Below are positions 62,800 through 64,000 of a DNA stretch of 64,000 bases, piece after piece. This DNA comes from Streptomyces durocortorensis (GTDB lineage Bacteria > Actinomycetota > Actinomycetes > Streptomycetales > Streptomycetaceae), in the NCBI RefSeq assembly GCF_031760065.1, contig NZ_CP134500.1:6572001-6636000 (forward strand). Direction: 5' to 3'. The first letter of the stretch is position 1. Each line of letters begins with the position of its first letter. Position numbers and translations under genes: made by a program. The notes below the pieces were generated by a model, which had not been told where the DNA came from, did not search any database, and saw only the letters and a program-made list of their open reading frames with translations.

Positions 62800-63873
62800 A
62801 TGGACCGACGGACCTTCGGCCGACGGATGCTGGTCGGTGGCGCGGCCGCGGCGGCGACGGGGGTGACATCGTTGTCGCTCGGCGCGGTGAATGCAAGCTC
62901 CGCCGAGAACCCGCCGCGCACCGCTCCGGCCGGAGGTGTGGTGCGCCGACTGAGGATGTACGCCGAGAAGTTGGCGGACGGTCAGCTCGGCTACGGCTTC
63001 GAGAAGGGCAAGGCCTCGGTGCCCGGCCCCCTCATCGAGCTGAACGAGGGCGACACCATGCACATCGAGTTCGAGAACCTCACTGACGTCGACGCCAGCC
63101 TCCACGTCCACGGCGTCGACTACGACATCGCCAACGACGGCACCCGGATGAACAAGAGCCACGTCGAACCCGGCGGCACCCGTACGTACACCTGGCGCAC
63201 GCACGCCCCGGGCCGCCGTAAGGACGGCACCTACGAGCCGGGCAGCGCGGGCTACTGGCACTACCACGACCACGTCGTCGGCACGGACCACGGCACCGGC
63301 GGCATCCGCAGGGGGCTCTACGGGCCGGTCGTCGTGCGCCGCAAGGGCGACATCCTGCCCGACAAGACGTTCACGATCGTCTTCAACGACATGACGATCA
63401 ACAACAAGACGGCCCACAACAGCGTCAACTTCGAGGCCACGGTGGGTGACCGGCTCGAATTCGTGATGATCACGCACGGCGAGTACTACCACACCTTCCA
63501 CATCCACGGTCACCGCTGGGCGGACAACCGGACCGGCATCCTCACCGGCCCCGACGACCCCAGCCGGGTCATCGACAACAAGATCTGCGGCCCCGCCGAC
63601 TCCTTCGGCCTCCAGATCATCGCGGGCGAACGCGTGGGCGCGGGCGCCTGGATGTACCACTGCCATGTGCAGAGTCACTCCGACATGGGGATGGCGGGGC
63701 TGCTGCTGATCAAGAAGCCGGACGGCACGATCCCGGGCTACGAACCGCACCATGCGACGGGCGGCACGGAAAAGAGGAGCAGCACGGAGGAGACGAGCAG
63801 CACGGAGGAGAAGAGCAGCACGGAGGAGACGAGCCGTACGGCGGAGGCAGGCGCGGCCGAGCACCAGCACTGA
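62800..63873 (+). CDS. Two-domain multicopper oxidase (small laccase), Tat-exported
   Basis: 357 residues, the two-domain small-laccase family of Streptomyces that works as a homotrimer. Tat signal [19 protein letters not shown]. Copper sites: LHVHGVDY and WHYHDHVVG in domain 1; [12 protein letters not shown] and [14 protein letters not shown] in domain 2, giving the four His pairs, the T1 Cys and the axial Met. The core resembles secreted phenol oxidases used on lignin-type phenols. An unusual Ser/Thr/Glu-repeat tail ([19 protein letters not shown]) follows. It is divergent from the ThuA-dehydrogenase gene. The remaining 127 bases of the window hold no gene. Confidence 0.95.
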   Translation: MDRRTFGRRMLVGGAAAAATGVTSLSLGAVNASSAENPPRTAPAGGVVRRLRMYAEKLADGQLGYGFEKGKASVPGPLIELNEGDTMHIEFENLTDVDASLHVHGVDYDIANDGTRMNKSHVEPGGTRTYTWRTHAPGRRKDGTYEPGSAGYWHYHDHVVGTDHGTGGIRRGLYGPVVVRRKGDILPDKTFTIVFNDMTINNKTAHNSVNFEATVGDRLEFVMITHGEYYHTFHIHGHRWADNRTGILTGPDDPSRVIDNKICGPADSFGLQIIAGERVGAGAWMYHCHVQSHSDMGMAGLLLIKKPDGTIPGYEPHHATGGTEKRSSTEETSSTEEKSSTEETSRTAEAGAAEHQH

Positions 63874-64000
63874 CGGGCCGCAGGCCGGGCCGGGTCTTGG
63901 AGGCGGGGTCGCGACGCACCGGCGCAACCCTTCGCACCGGGGGACCCTCCATCCCTACGCTGTGCCACACCGTATACGCGGGGAGGGGTGTGGACCCGCA

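Overview
This window is very GC-rich, with strong third-position G/C bias and many GTG starts. It holds gene families typical of Streptomyces: a cvnA-E conservon, an XRE/DUF397/ATPase developmental-type locus, a 13-gene Mce import operon, small laccase, LigC with a LigD-type polymerase, and many secreted proteins. It is almost certainly chromosomal DNA of a Streptomyces or close relative. I see no rRNA, tRNA, CRISPR array, transposase, integrase or phage module. The only edge-cut gene is the aldehyde dehydrogenase at the left end.

Layout. 1-6588: choline-to-glycine-betaine oxidation (betaine aldehyde dehydrogenase, GMC choline dehydrogenase) co-directional and mostly overlapping with an OpuA/ProU-type ABC importer whose permease is an internal duplication. 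6646-9726: a cytochrome P450 and a beta-helix-like membrane protein, both on minus. 9855-12019: a two-gene vWA membrane operon behind a leaderless-type promoter. 12113-16344: divergent xylB and xylA with two palindromes between them, and a ROK repressor gene. 16436-18230: DUF305 and DUF3105 proteins and a small secreted protein. 18340-20540: FUSC exporter plus MarR regulator with an operator-like palindrome. 20995-25747: a conservon whose P450 lacks the EXXR motif, preceded by a long lower-GC leader. 25921-30965: a GH4 glycosidase, the XRE/DUF397/ATPase locus with a DUF574-type methyltransferase, and a YchJ protein. 31003-36323: an MFS pump with a C-terminal winged-helix-like domain, an ATP-grasp protein, small hypotheticals and a PucR-type regulator.

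36927-54498: three secreted proteins, then the Mce operon (ATPase, two YrbE permeases, six Mce proteins, four Mce-associated proteins, a lytic transglycosylase), nearly every junction overlapping by 1-4 bases. It probably imports a sterol-like or other hydrophobic substrate. 54487-57771: LigC divergent from a LigD-type polymerase that is translationally coupled to a YhgE-like membrane protein; no Ku gene is present here. 57788-63873: an unusual extracellular cluster, a cupredoxin/triple-repeat/DUF1080 protein overlapping a ThuA-PQQ-type dehydrogenase fusion, divergent from a Tat-exported two-domain laccase.

The strongest candidates for something little described are the extracellular copper/redox sugar cluster with its repeat-bearing leader (57788-63873), the EXXR-less conservon P450 with its structured leader, and the XRE/DUF397 locus with a perfect 21-bp palindrome. 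Functional calls come from reading translated motifs; no database search was run.
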